A DNA stretch of 64,000 nt from an uncultured Bacteroidales bacterium (lineage in GTDB: Bacteria > Bacteroidota > Bacteroidia > Bacteroidales > WCHB1-69): positions 18,272-82,271 of the forward strand of contig CAMKLG010000005.1 of assembly GCA_946413585.1 (NCBI GenBank), read 5' to 3'. Below are positions 62,270 to 64,000 of the stretch, piece after piece. The notes under the pieces were generated by a model. It searched no databases. It saw nothing but the letters and a program-made list of their open reading frames with translations, and had not been told where the DNA came from. The translations under genes were made by a program, and so were the position numbers. The first letter of the stretch is position 1. Each line of letters opens with the position of its first letter.

Positions 62270-62995
62270 TTATCGCAGCAGACTTTTGATTTCCTGTTTG
62301 ATAAAACGCAAATCCACCTTCGGATTCAAATATCGTTGGAAATCTTCCATGGAATCCGTCGGTTTGATCTCAACTCGGCGGAGACGATAGGGATTTTCGT
62401 GCAAATTATTCAGTTTCCATAGCGTGGTGAAAGCGGCTTTGAAACCGATTTCCTGCAGCAGTTCGGGAGTTGCACATCCGAAATCCTTCTCTTGGCCGTA
62501 TGGATAGGCGTAATAATCCACGCTTTTTTGCAGATGTTCTTCCAGAATTTCCTTGGAATCCCGCAAATCCTTCACCGTATCTTTCTTTGTGAAGTATCGC
62601 AGGGAGACGTGGGTCATCCCGTGAGAGCCGAAGGTGAAGAGCGGGTTTCGGGACAGTTGTTCGATAGCCCACCAGGAAAGGGTGTCAATCTTCTGGTAAT
62701 CGGGTTCTTCCTCGTCCCAGCAGTTGTCACTTCCCACGTGGTAAACAGGAACAAACACCGTGACGGGGATGTTGAGTTCGCCGAGGATGCCCTGGCCAAA
62801 GGTGTAGAGACAGTAGTAGGCGTCGTCGAAGGTGACTGTGGCGAGATGGGGATTGTGGTGGCATTCGCGCACATAGGTATCCATATCGGTGAATTGCCAA
62901 TGTTGTTGTACGAAACGGAGCTGCCGCTCGAAATTCTCGGCGGAGACGGTGTTGAAACCGGCTTTTTCGTCCACGTTATGGTACATCAAAATCAT
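62270..62995 (-). CDS. NodB-type polysaccharide deacetylase
   Basis: A 241-residue carbohydrate esterase 4 domain protein. Motif 1 is TFDDAYY with the catalytic and metal Asp residues near 55, motif 2 is SHGMTHVSL with the metal His pair near 124, and motif 3 is YPYGQEKDFG. It lacks a signal peptide, so it may act on a cytoplasmic or membrane-linked sugar, or be exported without a Sec signal. It lies between the tRNA-Trp terminator and the amino-sugar genes. No -7 motif was found directly upstream. Confidence 0.85.
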   Translation of the reverse strand: MILMYHNVDEKAGFNTVSAENFERQLRFVQQHWQFTDMDTYVRECHHNPHLATVTFDDAYYCLYTFGQGILGELNIPVTVFVPVYHVGSDNCWDEEEPDYQKIDTLSWWAIEQLSRNPLFTFGSHGMTHVSLRYFTKKDTVKDLRDSKEILEEHLQKSVDYYAYPYGQEKDFGCATPELLQEIGFKAAFTTLWKLNNLHENPYRLRRVEIKPTDSMEDFQRYLNPKVDLRFIKQEIKSLLR

Positions 62996-63011
62996 AGCGG
63001 CCTTTTAAAGC

Positions 63012-63041
63012 AAAAGTCAGGCTTTGATAACCTGACTTTTT
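63012..63041. terminator. Terminator after tRNA-Trp
   Basis: A perfect 10-bp stem (AAAAGTCAGG/CCTGACTTTT) with a 9-base loop lies 2 bases beyond the tRNA 3' end. It separates the tRNA from the deacetylase gene. Confidence 0.82.
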
Positions 63042-63043
63042 AG

Positions 63044-63114
63044 CAGGGGAAGAGAGATTCGAACTCCCATCAATGGTTTTGGAGACCACTATTCTGCCCT
63101 TAAACTATTCCCCT
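63044..63114 (-). tRNA. tRNA-Trp (anticodon CCA)
   Basis: A 71-base cloverleaf on the minus strand. The acceptor stem is AGGGGAA/TTCCCCT with discriminator G, the anticodon loop is CTCCAAA (anticodon CCA) on a GTGGT/ACCAT-type stem, and the T arm is GGGAG-TTCGAAT-CTCTC-like. The 3' CCA is not encoded. It lies just downstream of tuf in the same direction, a normal Bacteroidota position. Confidence 0.95.
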
Positions 63115-63116
63115 GT

Positions 63117-63146
63117 AAAATCGGGGTGCATTTTACACCCCGATTT
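63117..63146 (-). terminator. Terminator of tuf
   Basis: AAATCGGGGTG pairs with CACCCCGATTT (11 bp, 7-base loop) and is followed by T on the minus strand, 2 bases before the tRNA. Some readthrough would be needed if the tRNA has no promoter of its own. Confidence 0.8.
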
Positions 63147-63167
63147 ATATGGATGTTAGATAGAATC

Positions 63168-64000
63168 TTAGTCTAAGATTTCGGTAACCTGGCCAGCGCC
63201 GACCGTACGACCACCCTCACGGATAGCGAAACGGAGGTTTTGGTTCAGAGCGATTTCAGAGAGCAGATCCACCGTGATTTCAACGTTATCACCAGGCATC
63301 ACCATTTCAACGCCAGCAGGCAGAGTGATAGCACCAGTCACGTCAGTGGTACGGAAGTAGAATTGAGGACGGTAGTTGTTGCCAAACGGAGTGTGACGAC
63401 CACCTTCTTCTTTCTTCAACACATACACAGAAGCTTTGAATTTTTTGTGAGGATGGATTGAACCGGGTTTTGCGATGACCATACCACGACGGATTTCGTC
63501 TTTGTCAATACCGCGGAGCAACAAACCTACGTTATCACCAGCTTCACCATCGTCGAGGATTTTGCGGAACATTTCCACACCCGTAACGACAGATTTCAGT
63601 TTTTCAGCGCCCATACCGATGATATCGACGGGTTCGCCAGTGTGGATGACACCAGTCTCGATACGACCGGTAGCAACGGTACCACGACCAGTGATTGAGA
63701 ACACGTCCTCAACAGGCATGAGGAAGTCTTTATCAACATCACGAGGAGGCAGCGGGATCCAAGTATCAACTGCGTCCATGAGTTCAACGATCTTTTCAAC
63801 CCACTTCGGTTCGAGGTTCAAGCCACCGAGAGCAGAACCGCGGATAACGGGAGTGTTGTCGCCGTCGAAACCGTAGAATGTGAGAAGGTCACGGATTTCC
63901 ATTTCAACGAGGTCGAGCAATTCGGGGTCGTCCACCAAGTCAACCTTGTTCATGAAAACAACCATTCTCGGCACACCAACCTGCTTTGCCAACAGGATGT
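63168..64000 (-). CDS. tuf: Elongation factor Tu, N-terminal part outside the window
   Basis: The last 276 codons of EF-Tu, the GTPase that delivers aminoacyl-tRNA to the ribosome. The visible part starts within the G domain ([21 protein letters not shown] with the NKxD guanine-specificity motif). It continues through RGSALGGLN and both C-terminal beta-barrel domains ([69 protein letters not shown]) to [20 protein letters not shown]. The reading frame continues past the edge at 64000; the Walker A region is not visible. No internal defect is seen. Confidence 0.97.
   Translation of the reverse strand, partial: ILLAKQVGVPRMVVFMNKVDLVDDPELLDLVEMEIRDLLTFYGFDGDNTPVIRGSALGGLNLEPKWVEKIVELMDAVDTWIPLPPRDVDKDFLMPVEDVFSITGRGTVATGRIETGVIHTGEPVDIIGMGAEKLKSVVTGVEMFRKILDDGEAGDNVGLLLRGIDKDEIRRGMVIAKPGSIHPHKKFKASVYVLKKEEGGRHTPFGNNYRPQFYFRTTDVTGAITLPAGVEMVMPGDNVEITVDLLSEIALNQNLRFAIREGGRTVGAGQVTEILD

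Noticed and set aside
63992..64000. A start codon for EF-Tu at 63992
   Set aside because: The codon is TTG within the conserved [11 protein letters not shown] segment of the G domain; the frame continues past the edge, so the gene is truncated by the window, not short.

Overview
The window reads as a chromosomal stretch from a Bacteroidales-type bacterium (phylum Bacteroidota). Most transcription units start behind the Bacteroidota -7 motif TAnnTTTG. The window also encodes two type IX secretion (T9SS) cargo proteins, one with a type A tail and one with a type B tail, a GldB lipoprotein, many short lipoproteins with [S/G]-C lipoboxes, a TonB-dependent receptor with a carboxypeptidase-like N-terminal domain, and DUF1015, ElbB and PurE homologues typical of the phylum. 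Most of the window is housekeeping sequence. Nothing in it looks like a prophage, integrative element, insertion sequence or CRISPR array.

Layout. 1-3738 (minus strand) holds a truncated lipoprotein with a possible caspase-like fold and a large lipoprotein/transmembrane protein combining a beta-propeller-like region, a heptad coiled coil and an unknown cytoplasmic domain. 4024-9901 (plus strand) is the most unusual region: a promoter-led cluster of a DUF805 membrane protein, three small membrane proteins, a secreted repeat protein, a protein-kinase-like/AAA+ ATPase fusion whose catalytic Asp is Asn, and a PPP-type phosphatase. 10217-14838 holds an ORF6N protein, an AddA/RecB-like helicase-nuclease and purE. 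14929-21345 holds a TonB receptor, a His-rich metal exporter-like protein, and a three-gene set (DRTGG, ATPase, iron-hydrogenase-like) that is probably a redox or hydrogenase regulatory unit. 21479-33006 is metabolic and translational: pruA, an RluB-type pseudouridine synthase, a U32 protein, lgt, metK with a candidate SAM-II riboswitch, ribH, fmt, HU and a TrmH-type methylase. 33147-40586 (minus) carries ackA, ahcY, aroK, elbB, pepP, a T9SS cargo protein and an S41 protease. 40793-49410 holds outer-membrane beta-barrels, a beta-helix lipoprotein, truA, a nucleoside transporter, a LysM/M23 protein, rfaE2 and a flippase-like protein. 49489-57802 carries alaS, ssb, gldB, ispE, a YitT protein, a glycosyltransferase and DUF1015. 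57898-64000 carries a T9SS type B cargo gene directly behind two nucleotide-sugar genes (WbpE/WbpD type), a polysaccharide deacetylase, tRNA-Trp and the 3' part of tuf.

How the genes work together. metK and ahcY belong to the methyl cycle. lgt, the many lipoproteins, GldB, the two T9SS cargo proteins and the amino-sugar genes all serve the cell envelope. The 4024-9901 cluster pairs a probable pseudokinase-AAA+ protein with a phosphatase and membrane partners, and is the best candidate for an undescribed signalling or stress system. A second striking feature is a set of intergenic arrays that keep an exact 7-bp period while their unit sequence drifts. Several of them begin or end on the stop codons of neighbouring genes.

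All functional calls come from reading motifs by eye. No database search was run.
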